Below, piece by piece: positions 26,206 through 34,377 of a stretch of 64,000 bases of DNA; position 1 is the first letter of the stretch, and each line of letters begins with the position of its first letter. The position numbers were made by a program, and so were the translations under genes. The DNA is from Candidatus Heimdallarchaeota archaeon (GTDB taxonomy: Archaea > Asgardarchaeota > Heimdallarchaeia > Hodarchaeales > Hodarchaeaceae), in NCBI GenBank assembly GCA_020353515.1, contig CP070695.1:569622-633621 (forward strand), written 5' to 3'. Below the pieces are notes generated by a model. That model was not told the DNA's origin, searched no databases, and saw only the letters and a list, made by a program, of their open reading frames with translations.

Positions 26206-27366
26206 ATGACCATGAATTTCGATTTACCTGAAGAATCCATGATGATGCGTGACGCAGTACGAGAGTTTGCTGAAAAGGAGATTCAACCAATAGCAGCGGA
26301 GCTAGATGAAAAAGAAGAATACTCACCAGAACTAACGAAAAGAATGGGGGATCTTGGATTAATGGGAATTACAATTCCCGAGAAATATGGTGGTTGTGGA
26401 CTTACGTACCTTTCATACATAGTGGCAGTTGAAGAACTTGCTAGAGTTGATGGTTCCCAAGCAGCAACCGTGGCAGCTCATAATTCGCTTGGAATAGGGC
26501 CAATTTATTATTTTGGGTCGGATGAACAGAAAGAGCACTATTTACCAAAGCTTACTACAGGTGAAAAAGTGTGGGGATTTGGTTTGACTGAACCAGAAGC
26601 AGGAAGTGATGCAGGGGGTACTAAAACTAAAGCAGTGCAAGATGGTAACGAGTGGCTTATCAATGGATCCAAAATTTTTATCACTAATGGATCAACTCCG
26701 GCATCGCTTGGTTCTACAGTTCAAGCAGTCACAGGTACAAGATCAGATGGACGTGGCAAAGAATATACTTGTTTCCTGGTAGATCAGGGGACTGAGGGGT
26801 TCGAAACCAGAACAATGCATAAGAAGATTTGCTGGCGCGCATCAATCACATCAGAACTTTATTTCACAGATTGTAGGGTGCCAGAAAGTCAAATGCTTGG
26901 TTCTCGTGGAGAAGGTTTTTATCAGATGCTAGATACTCTTGATAAAGGAAGACTATCTATTGGCGCTATGGGATTAGGTTGTGCTCAAGGTGCTTTTGAA
27001 CTCGCACTAGAATATGCTAAACAGAGAAAGGCTTTTGGTCGGCCTATAGCAAAATTTCAAGCAAATGCATTCAAACTAGCTGATATGGCAGTAGAAATTG
27101 AGGCTGCACGAAACCTCCTCTATAAAGCAACGTGGCTTTTTGATCAAGGTAGAGATGAATATAAAACTTTAGCTGCAATGGCAAAACTGTATTGCTCTGA
27201 GGTTTCCAAAAGAGTCGTTCACCAAGCAGTCCAGCTGCATGGTGGATACGGGTTGATGAAAGAATATCCTGTTGAACGTTTCTATCGAGACCAAAGATTA
27301 CTAGAAATCGGAGAAGGAACCAGCGAAATTCAACGCCTTGTTATAGCCAGAAAGCTGGGTTGTTAG
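26206..27366 (+). CDS. Acyl-CoA dehydrogenase
   Basis: This 386-residue FAD enzyme oxidises an acyl-CoA to the enoyl-CoA, the first step of beta-oxidation. It shows the family signatures: GFGLTEPEAGSDAGG near residue 125, WLINGSKIFITNG near 150, the FAD-binding segment with RKAFGRPIAKFQ, HGGYG near 345 and the C-terminal catalytic base in IGEGTSEIQR (E of EGT, as in short-chain dehydrogenases). AAGGTGA-type ribosome binding site lies 12 bases before the ATG. No electron-transfer flavoprotein genes are near, so its electron acceptor is encoded elsewhere. Chain length cannot be told. Confidence 0.95.
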   Translation: MTMNFDLPEESMMMRDAVREFAEKEIQPIAAELDEKEEYSPELTKRMGDLGLMGITIPEKYGGCGLTYLSYIVAVEELARVDGSQAATVAAHNSLGIGPIYYFGSDEQKEHYLPKLTTGEKVWGFGLTEPEAGSDAGGTKTKAVQDGNEWLINGSKIFITNGSTPASLGSTVQAVTGTRSDGRGKEYTCFLVDQGTEGFETRTMHKKICWRASITSELYFTDCRVPESQMLGSRGEGFYQMLDTLDKGRLSIGAMGLGCAQGAFELALEYAKQRKAFGRPIAKFQANAFKLADMAVEIEAARNLLYKATWLFDQGRDEYKTLAAMAKLYCSEVSKRVVHQAVQLHGGYGLMKEYPVERFYRDQRLLEIGEGTSEIQRLVIARKLGC

Positions 27367-27377
27367 CAACATATTCT

Positions 27378-27899
27378 TTATAGAGGATTAATTTCCTTTA
27401 ACATGATGAAAAAATCCATCACTTCCCCCCACTTAATGGATTCACTACTCGGAGGTTTTTCTAAAGAATATCGAATGTAAGCTACTTGAGCAAAATGATG
27501 GATTGCATGTAAGGAGGTTCTTTCAACCATCCAAGCAAGGGTTCCTGGTTTTTGAAGATTATCTTCCTTAAATGCTGGTTTTCTAGGAATAATTTCATCT
27601 TTAGCTGCAATATCGATTAATCCAGTAATGTGTACTTCAAGTTGTTTGTAACGATCCATTATTTCTGTAAAAGAAGCCTCTTTGAAAAGATAATCGAAAG
27701 TATCATCACCTAGTGTCTTAAGCCAGTAAACCTCTGCATTAACGATATGTCGAAGATAACTTTGAATTGTCCTTGCTCTTGTTCCTTCAGGACGCCATGT
27801 TAATTCATCCAAAGTCAAGCCTTCAAGCTGACGATATCCATAGGTTCTGATAATCTGAACTAGTTCCTTCAATCGCTGTTGATAAGTAGTGTTTTCCAT
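27378..27899 (-). CDS. DinB-like (DUF664/DfsB) four-helix metal protein
   Basis: About 173 residues with four amphipathic helices. Histidines sit where the DinB fold binds a divalent metal: one in LRHIVNAEVYW (helix 2) and others in LHAIHHFAQVAYIR (helix 4). DinB-fold proteins include thiol transferases and many uncharacterised enzymes. The frame extends to a TTG at 27968, but MENTTYQQRL at 27899 matches the usual start of the family. It ends tail to tail with the acyl-CoA dehydrogenase, 11 bp apart. Confidence 0.75.
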   Translation of the reverse strand: MENTTYQQRLKELVQIIRTYGYRQLEGLTLDELTWRPEGTRARTIQSYLRHIVNAEVYWLKTLGDDTFDYLFKEASFTEIMDRYKQLEVHITGLIDIAAKDEIIPRKPAFKEDNLQKPGTLAWMVERTSLHAIHHFAQVAYIRYSLEKPPSSESIKWGEVMDFFIMLKEINPL

Positions 27900-28023
27900 A
27901 GAGATCACAGATTCTGGAATATTCTTCCAATTGGTAAAGCTTAGAATGAATCTGCATTGATCAAACAATTTATTAATATTCTACTGAGGATAAACCATGA
28001 AGGATTCCTTTCATATCCTCCTA

Positions 28024-28099
28024 AACTCTGATATCCCATTATTGGAATCTGAGTTTACCTCGTTTGCCTTCAAAGGAAAGGAACATTCTCGGTTCCTTT
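28024..28099. repeat. Two adjacent inverted repeats between the DinB-like gene and the ABC operon
   Basis: The first is imperfect: AAACTCTGATATCC near 28024 pairs with GGAATCTGAGTTT near 28043-28056. The second is perfect: AAAGGAAC (28077-28084) and GTTCCTTT (28092-28099) with a 7-base loop. They lie beyond the 3' end of the leftward ABC operon (28194) and before the DinB-like start. They could shape mRNA ends, but the leftward strand has no T-tract after either stem. Confidence 0.35.
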
Positions 28100-28193
28100 T
28101 CTTTTCTCCATTATTGAAGCCAGAATTGTATTTTTAGAGAAATTTTACGTTTTTCTTAATTATTGTGAAATTAACTTACTGAATGGATCTGTT

Positions 28194-28880
28194 TCAGTCA
28201 TGTATCTTCACTGTTCCATCGCTTAACTTAATTTCGTTTTCAACTACCTCTAAGATTTGAGGATCGTGAGAAGCTATGATTACTGTTAAAGTACGAGTTT
28301 TTTGTAACTCTAATATTAATTGTAGGAATTCATCTGTCAGTTTTGAGTCAATATTACTAGAAGGCTCATCTGCAATCAAGATAGGGGGATTGTTGACTAA
28401 AGCTCTTGCAAGACATACACGTTGTGCTTCTCCTCCTGATAATTCTTTAACGCGAAATCTGAGCCTACTTTCTAAATCTAATTGTTTTAAAACTTTTATT
28501 GCCTGGGAATTAGCATCTTTATGTGAAATATCTTGAGAAAGTAATGGAATGCACACATTTTCAAGAGCTGTAAAGTGAGGTAAGAGATATTGATTTTGAA
28601 ATATAAAACCGAACTTTTCACGACGGATCTTTGTTAAAACGATTTCTGAAAGATCATTCATTTGTTCTCCCTCGATTAGAACATGACCCCGAGATGGAGG
28701 TGTTAATAAACCTATTAAAGCCAGAAGTGTAGATTTCCCACTTCCAGAAGGTCCTGTAATACAAGTTATTTTTCCTAGTGGAATTTGAATTGAGACATTA
28801 TGAATCGCATTAACTTGTTGATGTATTGCACGATAGATTTTCCAAAGATTCTGAGTCTCAATAACTGTTTCTGTATCCAT
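28194..28880 (-). CDS. ABC transporter ATPase, LolD/MacB type
   Basis: This 228-residue ATPase has Walker A GPSGSGKST, the Q-loop segment FIFQNQYLLPHFTALENV, signature LSGGEAQRVCLARAL, Walker B ILIADEPSSNID and the switch histidine in ASHDPQ. These fit the LolD/MacB/FtsE group, which uses ATP for mechanical work across the membrane. Its stop is the end of a five-gene leftward operon. It abuts the permease gene directly (no gap), and the two should form one transporter. Confidence 0.92.
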   Translation of the reverse strand: MDTETVIETQNLWKIYRAIHQQVNAIHNVSIQIPLGKITCITGPSGSGKSTLLALIGLLTPPSRGHVLIEGEQMNDLSEIVLTKIRREKFGFIFQNQYLLPHFTALENVCIPLLSQDISHKDANSQAIKVLKQLDLESRLRFRVKELSGGEAQRVCLARALVNNPPILIADEPSSNIDSKLTDEFLQLILELQKTRTLTVIIASHDPQILEVVENEIKLSDGTVKIHD

Positions 28881-30077
28881 TCAGAGCCCCCTAAGTACTT
28901 CATCCGGTTCAGTAACAGCGTTCTTCCAAGCTGGGACTACCGTACTGATAACTAAAGGCAGAATACCAATTCCATAAGCTACTAGCAAACTATCAAAAGT
29001 GATTCTAACTGGCAAAATAAAAGGTGGGAATAATACAGACCATCCTAACATGAAATCTGATAGGATTGGGGCTCCTAAATAAAAATCATAGATAATTGCA
29101 GCAAAAATTCCTAAAGTTGAAGCAAAAAAACCAGTCAATGTAAATTCAATCATTCTAATTTCAAGTACATCGAATGTAGTAAAACCAAGAGTCTTTAATA
29201 GACCAATTTCTTTTCGTGCTTCGAAAGAAATCGCAGAAGAGATAGTAAAGGCAAATAATAGAGAACCTATTAACATTACAGTCCAAATAATGGTAAAGTA
29301 CCCTGCTCTTTCATTCGTTGTATGATGAATCAGATTTCTTAAAGTGAACTTATCGATAACTTTCACATCATCAATTGTATCACTAATTTTTTGAATTACC
29401 TCTGAAGAATCATCATTTAAGTTTGGATTAAGCCACACAGCTAAATCTGTAGAATAATTTTGATTTATATTGAAGAATTCTCGACTAAACTGGATATCTG
29501 TTAAGATCAAATCATGAGTATATATTTTTGAAGCAACAGAAAAAATCCCTATTACTTCCATCTCATATTCCTGATTATCAATGTCAGTCAATAATAAGAT
29601 TGACCCAACTTGAGCGTGAGAAGCTTCAGCTACACCAGAACCAATCACACACACAGGAATCGTCTCATTTTCTTCTAAAAATCGTCCAGAACGAATTTGG
29701 AATTCTAACTCTGGTGTATCAATAGGATATTTTCCTATTTCAATACCCATCATTGTGTAGAGGTTATTGGCGGCTGATAGATATCCCCATACCCTAGGTG
29801 ACACGAGATGAACTCCTTGAATTTCCTCGATCTCTTGAATCTTCAAATTTTTTACTGGAACTACTCTCCCAGCATTATATCCTTGTATTAAAACGTCAGG
29901 AGCAAATGTCAATGATGCATCAACGTCTTGATTAATTCCTTCTCGTATAAAATCAACAGCAGAGAGTATACCAACGATAATACTGATAGAAATTAAAATA
30001 CTGATAGTCCTCCCTCGATAAACCTGAATATTTCGAAGTGCATACCAACAGAGGTTAATCTGTTTTTTCAATCCCAT
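28881..30077 (-). CDS. MacB/FtsX-type ABC permease
   Basis: About 398 residues with four membrane helices in the MacB layout. The first helix is near residue 25 (TISILISISIIVGILSAV), a 220-residue extracytoplasmic domain follows (about 50-260), and three helices lie in the C-terminal third (about 265-385). The FtsX-like segment SFEARKEIGLLKTLGFTTFDVLEIRM is the coupling region for the ATPase. The frame opens at a GTG (30089), but GAGGAG lies just before the ATG at 30077, which is chosen. It overlaps the preceding small membrane gene by 23 bp, so translation is coupled. Confidence 0.88.
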   Translation of the reverse strand: MGLKKQINLCWYALRNIQVYRGRTISILISISIIVGILSAVDFIREGINQDVDASLTFAPDVLIQGYNAGRVVPVKNLKIQEIEEIQGVHLVSPRVWGYLSAANNLYTMMGIEIGKYPIDTPELEFQIRSGRFLEENETIPVCVIGSGVAEASHAQVGSILLLTDIDNQEYEMEVIGIFSVASKIYTHDLILTDIQFSREFFNINQNYSTDLAVWLNPNLNDDSSEVIQKISDTIDDVKVIDKFTLRNLIHHTTNERAGYFTIIWTVMLIGSLLFAFTISSAISFEARKEIGLLKTLGFTTFDVLEIRMIEFTLTGFFASTLGIFAAIIYDFYLGAPILSDFMLGWSVLFPPFILPVRITFDSLLVAYGIGILPLVISTVVPAWKNAVTEPDEVLRGL

Positions 30078-30525
30078 TATTAAATTCACTCCTCTTCTGT
30101 TTCCAGTATTGTTTGAAGACCCAAAAAAGGCAAGATAATACCATGATTATAATAAATAGTGAAAAGACCATTTGTTGGATTTGAAGTACCGTCAAAGTTT
30201 TAGCTGAAGGATTTTGAACATCAACCCACTGTGGAATCCTCTGGCCATTAACCTTTCCTTGAGAAATTTCTGGAGCTGTGAGTAGGATTGGAGAAAAATA
30301 GAAAGAGTAACCTCCTGGAAGGTCTGAAAGAATAGAATAAAATACTTCTAAAGCTGGATTCCGAGTAGAGACCGAGTCATGAGTTATTGAGGGTGAGAAA
30401 CCCCCTAGAAAAGGTATAACACTTCCAACAAAATGATGTGAGAAAATAAAATCAGAAAGAAAGATGTGCATCAAAATGAAAACAAACATGCAACTTATTA
30501 GTGCCAAAAAGCCTTTTATCCTCAT
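30055..30525 (-). CDS. Small membrane protein with a large external loop
   Basis: This 156-residue protein has an N-terminal helix (about 7-28), roughly 80 external residues containing GGYSFYFSPILLTAPE and QWVDVQNPSAKTLTV, and a C-terminal helix (about 117-137) followed by a basic tail (KQYWKQKRSEF). It looks like an accessory subunit held at both ends in the membrane. I do not recognise a family. It sits between an ECF S-component-like gene and the ABC permease, overlapping the latter, so it is probably a part of that transporter. Confidence 0.65.
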   Translation of the reverse strand: MRIKGFLALISCMFVFILMHIFLSDFIFSHHFVGSVIPFLGGFSPSITHDSVSTRNPALEVFYSILSDLPGGYSFYFSPILLTAPEISQGKVNGQRIPQWVDVQNPSAKTLTVLQIQQMVFSLFIIIMVLSCLFWVFKQYWKQKRSEFNNGIEKTD

Positions 30526-30554
30526 AATTCCAACTACACTTAGACCTGTTGCTT

Positions 30555-31205
30555 TTACCTAGTCTTGATTTTGGAATCCCAGATTTTTAATCCTTCAATC
30601 ATCAAGATTTCGCCAATTCTGGCGATAACAGGTGCAAACAATAACAGTGAAATTAAGATTATCGAGAAATTTGGAGCAAAATTATAGAGAAGTGTTCCTT
30701 CTAGACTTTGTCCTGCAATTAGCATTAATCCAATTAGGTATAGGAACGTCATTGAAAGATAACCAATAAATGAAAATAAGATTAAGAGAGCGATTTTATT
30801 TCCGTCAGCAAATCCGTCTTCCTTCATATAGCGGGGAATACCTATAATAAAACCTAGTATTCCAAATGCGAAATTAACACTACCAAATGCTACAATTTGT
30901 TGAGTATAAAGGAAATCCGCACCTAAAGAACCAACAAAGCCTACAAGGAATCCTGCAAGTGGACCACAATAAGCTGCACTAATACTAATAACCACGAGCC
31001 CGAGATCAATTCCTCCTTTTACAGGGATAACTGTAATACCTAGATCTAGCCCAGTAAATGTATATTCAGGTAATTTGACTGAAGAGAAGACGAAGTAGGC
31101 TAAAATTCCAATCAAAGCCCCTCCAAACGTCCACTTTGATATTAATGTAGATTCTAATCGCAATAAATACAATAATTGTGTCTTTAAGTCTTTCTTTTCT
31201 TCCAT
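30555..31205 (-). CDS. ECF-type S-component-like membrane protein
   Basis: About 216 residues with six hydrophobic segments. The middle holds GPLAGFLVGFVGSLGADF and FAFGILGFIIGIPRYM, resembling the substrate-binding S components of energy-coupling factor transporters (a G-x-x-x-G-rich helix pair before a loop). An ECF A/T module is not present in the window, so it could pair with one encoded elsewhere or act with the MacB-type transporter of this operon. The frame extends to 31286, but GAGGTG lies nine bases before the ATG at 31205, which is the start used; it is 11 bp after the LDI-like gene. Confidence 0.6.
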   Translation of the reverse strand: MEEKKDLKTQLLYLLRLESTLISKWTFGGALIGILAYFVFSSVKLPEYTFTGLDLGITVIPVKGGIDLGLVVISISAAYCGPLAGFLVGFVGSLGADFLYTQQIVAFGSVNFAFGILGFIIGIPRYMKEDGFADGNKIALLILFSFIGYLSMTFLYLIGLMLIAGQSLEGTLLYNFAPNFSIILISLLLFAPVIARIGEILMIEGLKIWDSKIKTR

Positions 31206-31216
31206 TTCGCCACACC

Positions 31217-32860
31217 TCAAATTATCACAAAGGAATAAGTTCCAGGTGGTAGTGTTAGAACCATCTGGTCGCCATTCTGCTCCCATTTAGCTTCTTCATA
31301 TGCCCCAGATTTAGTATAAACCCCCTGTACATCTGGAAATTGATAAAAAGTGAGTATGGTCTCCTTATTTGCTTCTACTGTTAAAATGAATGCGTCCTCT
31401 TCTTCATCAAAGTAAGCTTGGTAGATAAACAAGCCATCAAGAGTGGACTCTTTAGAAATAAATGGAGTAGTTGTATAAAAAGAATCATCTCTTGGATCCA
31501 TTAAATTTGTCAATGTGGAATCTGCATGACACCACGCATATGCAAAATTTAAGATTGGATTCATAAACGGCCCAATATCACCCAAAGCACCTGTATCAAA
31601 TCCATACTTATATCCATCCCATTCACCTGGGAATGGGCCATAAAACCAATTTTCTAATTTTCTGAACAACTCTAAATCATTCATCTCACGAGAACAGAAA
31701 TAGGAAAATAGATTTCCAATTAAATCAAACACAGTAAATGAGTTAGGGCGATGATACGAATGGGGTGCATAAGCTTGATCATTAGGAGAATAATGCACAA
31801 ATTGTTTCTTCCAATTTCGATAATAGGTGTCTGCAATCTCTGTTTTACCAAATCCGTTATAAAATGCAATTGCCCAAGAGGAGCCATAGTTTGCTACCCC
31901 TGGAATATTTTCAGATTCAAGCCCTGGTTCTAATGCTGGCCCTGGAATTTCTCCTAAGACTTCGAACTGGTGTTGTTCTGTGTACGGTTCTGCAATATAG
32001 TATCCATCAATCTGAATACCATTTGCATCAGTCATATGTTCTCTCCACCAATCAATTCCTGGTTCAATTGATTGCCTGTAATTAGTCCCATGAAGCTTGT
32101 CATATAAGGTCATTGCATAGAATGGAATACTGTTGCATTGAACAAAGACTATATATGGTTCGCATGAAATCAATCCTGTTCCCCACAATCCAAGAGGACG
32201 GCCTGATCCGTCTACTGAAGTTTTATTATCCCAAGTTGTAGTAGCGGTAAGAGAATTGTTCCAATCATCCATAAACCACTTAATTTCAGCATTATAAGAA
32301 GATTCACGGAAAATATTGTAGTAAAGAAGCTCCATCAGAGCATAATGACCAGTCCACATAATATTCGTAGGCCCTCGAAAGTCGTTACCTAAGGCCTCAT
32401 AACGATCATCAGCAAATCCTGGCAAAATCCACTCAAAATCCTCCATAGCAGATGAATTCATCATAAGGATGAGCTTTTGAAATAATTTCTTGTAATAATC
32501 CGTCCTGTAACTAGGAGTACTATCCACAATTTGGGCCATTCCATATGTTGTAAAGGCAATAAAATATTGAGTAAGAATATTTGGTAGAATACTCAAATCA
32601 TTAATACTTTCATTGGAAAAATCATCGACAGCATACATTTCTCGTAAGCTGTTCCATAGACCGATAACTCGACGGTCTATAACGGGATAATCACTAAGGT
32701 TAAATGTTCTTTCATCTGGAACAGTAATCTTATTTAATTTGGGAGTAGATGGCTCAACTGGGCTTAATAAAAGTACAGAACTAGAGAGAATAAGCACAAT
32801 TATGAACAAAGTAACGAAAATTTTTGATTGAAGAAGATAATTAACGGCTTTAGAACTCAT
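31217..32860 (-). CDS. Membrane-anchored linalool dehydratase/isomerase-like protein
   Basis: This 547-residue protein starts with a signal anchor (about 13-33) and continues as a helical-barrel enzyme outside the cell. The diagnostic segment is ISCEPYIVFVQCNS, with C233 and C242 nine residues apart, the spacing of the catalytic cysteines C171 and C180 of Castellaniella linalool dehydratase/isomerase. It is followed by YDKLHGTNYR, also typical of that family, and preceded by FADDRYEALGND and WTGHYALMELL (H172), which match the Asp/Tyr/His part of the active site. A beta-rich tail (about 470-547) is extra. The reaction may be a cofactor-free (de)hydration of an alcohol or related compound. AAGGTGA precedes the ATG at 32860. 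First gene of a five-gene operon. Confidence 0.75.
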   Translation of the reverse strand: MSSKAVNYLLQSKIFVTLFIIVLILSSSVLLLSPVEPSTPKLNKITVPDERTFNLSDYPVIDRRVIGLWNSLREMYAVDDFSNESINDLSILPNILTQYFIAFTTYGMAQIVDSTPSYRTDYYKKLFQKLILMMNSSAMEDFEWILPGFADDRYEALGNDFRGPTNIMWTGHYALMELLYYNIFRESSYNAEIKWFMDDWNNSLTATTTWDNKTSVDGSGRPLGLWGTGLISCEPYIVFVQCNSIPFYAMTLYDKLHGTNYRQSIEPGIDWWREHMTDANGIQIDGYYIAEPYTEQHQFEVLGEIPGPALEPGLESENIPGVANYGSSWAIAFYNGFGKTEIADTYYRNWKKQFVHYSPNDQAYAPHSYHRPNSFTVFDLIGNLFSYFCSREMNDLELFRKLENWFYGPFPGEWDGYKYGFDTGALGDIGPFMNPILNFAYAWCHADSTLTNLMDPRDDSFYTTTPFISKESTLDGLFIYQAYFDEEEDAFILTVEANKETILTFYQFPDVQGVYTKSGAYEEAKWEQNGDQMVLTLPPGTYSFVII

Positions 32861-33084
32861 AATTTCACCTTTCAACTATAATTATTCACATTTTGGGAAA
32901 AGGAAGAGAATTAGATATGAGATGAGAGAAATTTGATTATCATTTTAGACTGGTTTTGTTTTTTAAATATTGTTAGCAACGAATACATCTTACTTTACTT
33001 CTTAACTATATTGTCAGACACTAATGGATTTATCCTCAAAGCGATAAAATTTTAATATATATTTTTTTGATTCGCTTTATCTTT

Positions 33085-33098
33085 TTCACGATCGTGAA
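33085..33098. promoter_or_regulatory. Perfect 14-bp palindrome upstream of the winged-helix ferredoxin gene
   Basis: TTCACGATCGTGAA is fully self-complementary. A TATA-like stretch (TTTTAATATATA, about 33050-33061) lies 25-30 bp before it, so the palindrome is at or just after the expected transcription start of the gene at 33156. That is a typical archaeal repressor site; the winged-helix protein it precedes is a candidate for binding. Confidence 0.45.
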
Positions 33099-33155
33099 CC
33101 AAGACATAATAAACTTAGACAATTTAATGTTATAAAAACAATGTAGGTAAGAATA

Positions 33156-34232
33156 ATGACAGAACAAGATGTATTCAATCGCCTCCGAGAGCACCTTCAT
33201 AATCTACCAGTGGGTTTTCCCGAGACAGAATCAGGAGTTGAGATACGAATCCTTAAACGACTTTTCACAGAAGAAGAAGCAGAAATGGCTATTCAACTTT
33301 CACCATATGCGGCAACCGCAGAAGAAATTGCAGAGAGGATCAGACAAGACCCAGAAGATGTAAAGTCCCTCTTGGATCAGATGAGTACGAAAGGATTAAT
33401 TTTTAACTCCCGAAAGGGGGGAATCTCGACTTATCGAGCAGCATGGTTCATTGTTGGAATATTTGAGTATCAGGTTAATCGTTTGACTAAAGAATTTGCT
33501 GAGGACTTTGATCAGTACTTGGATGATGGATTACGGGATGAACTTCTTTCTTATGACACACACCAGCTTCGAGTAGTGCCTGTCAACCAAGCGATTGACG
33601 CAGTTAAACGAGTGGCTTCTTATGATGACGCACGTGAGTTAATTAGACAACAAAGTAAAATTTCAATACAAAATTGCATTTGTAGACAGAAAAAAGATCT
33701 ACAAGGGGCCCCATGTTCCCGGCACGAGGAGAGGGAAGTCTGTCTAGCTTTCTCAAGTGGTGCCTATTACTTCCTAGAGCATGGCTTGGGTCGAGAAATT
33801 TCCCAGGAAGAAGCACTAGAGCGTTTAGATTTTGCAGAGCAAAAAGGCCTTGTTATGAGCCCTGGTAACGCCCAAAAAACGTTTGTCATGTGCCTCTGTT
33901 GTGGTGACTGCTGTGAATATTTAGGAGTTCTGAAAACATACTCTAAACCCAGTTCATTAGTGAATAGTAATTACTACGCGCAAGTGGATATCGACTTGTG
34001 CTCAGGATGTGAAACCTGCGTAGACCGCTGTCAGATGGAGGCAATCACTATTGTAGATGATATTTCTACGATTAATCTCGATCGGTGTATCGGTTGTGGA
34101 CTCTGTGTTACTAGCTGTCCAGAGGAAGCAATGTCACTTGAAGTCAAGACTGAACATGTAGTTCCTCCAGCGGATATTGGTGACCTTTATATGAAAATTG
34201 GCAAAGAAAGACTCCAGAAGCATTCCTCATAA
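33156..34232 (+). CDS. Winged-helix protein fused to a 2[4Fe-4S] ferredoxin domain
   Basis: This 358-residue protein has an N-terminal winged helix (about 40-105: SPYAATAEEIAERIRQDPEDVKSLLDQM). The middle domain has extra cysteines in NCICRQKK, PCSRHEE and VMCLCCGDCCEY. The C-terminal ferredoxin domain (about 272-340) carries two full motifs, CSGCETCVDRC and CIGCGLCVTSC, for two [4Fe-4S] clusters. Such fusions in archaea and deltaproteobacteria are uncharacterised; the structure suggests either a redox- or oxygen-sensing regulator or an electron-transfer protein that has kept a DNA-binding fold. It is monocistronic and preceded by a perfect palindrome. Confidence 0.85.
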   Translation: MTEQDVFNRLREHLHNLPVGFPETESGVEIRILKRLFTEEEAEMAIQLSPYAATAEEIAERIRQDPEDVKSLLDQMSTKGLIFNSRKGGISTYRAAWFIVGIFEYQVNRLTKEFAEDFDQYLDDGLRDELLSYDTHQLRVVPVNQAIDAVKRVASYDDARELIRQQSKISIQNCICRQKKDLQGAPCSRHEEREVCLAFSSGAYYFLEHGLGREISQEEALERLDFAEQKGLVMSPGNAQKTFVMCLCCGDCCEYLGVLKTYSKPSSLVNSNYYAQVDIDLCSGCETCVDRCQMEAITIVDDISTINLDRCIGCGLCVTSCPEEAMSLEVKTEHVVPPADIGDLYMKIGKERLQKHSS

Positions 34233-34239
34233 TTATATG

Positions 34240-34350
34240 AAAGCAAAAGGAGCAAGTGAGCGCGCAGATCTTCATTCAAATGTCAAGAAATTCTACATGA
34301 AAATCGGTACAAAGAGAATGCAACAACTCTCTTTATTGTTATTAATTTAA
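34240..34350 (+). pseudogene. Remnant resembling the C-terminus of the preceding ferredoxin protein
   Basis: In one frame after the ferredoxin gene the sequence reads KKFYMKIGTKRMQQ and stops at a TAA near 34350. The true C-terminus of the preceding protein reads GDLYMKIGKERLQKH. The shared YMKIGxxR(M/L)Q core in the same orientation, about 110 bp apart, suggests the tail of a decayed tandem copy. The similarity is short, so chance is possible. Confidence 0.4.
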
Positions 34351-34377
34351 GTACTGTTAGTAACTAGAGGGGGATAC

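Noticed and set aside
28077..28099. Intrinsic terminator of the LDI-ABC operon
   Set aside because: The stem is perfect but no T-tract follows on the leftward strand, and archaeal termination mostly uses T-runs.
30555..31205. Complete ECF vitamin transporter
   Set aside because: Only the S-component-like protein is present; no ECF T protein or its two ATPases lie nearby.
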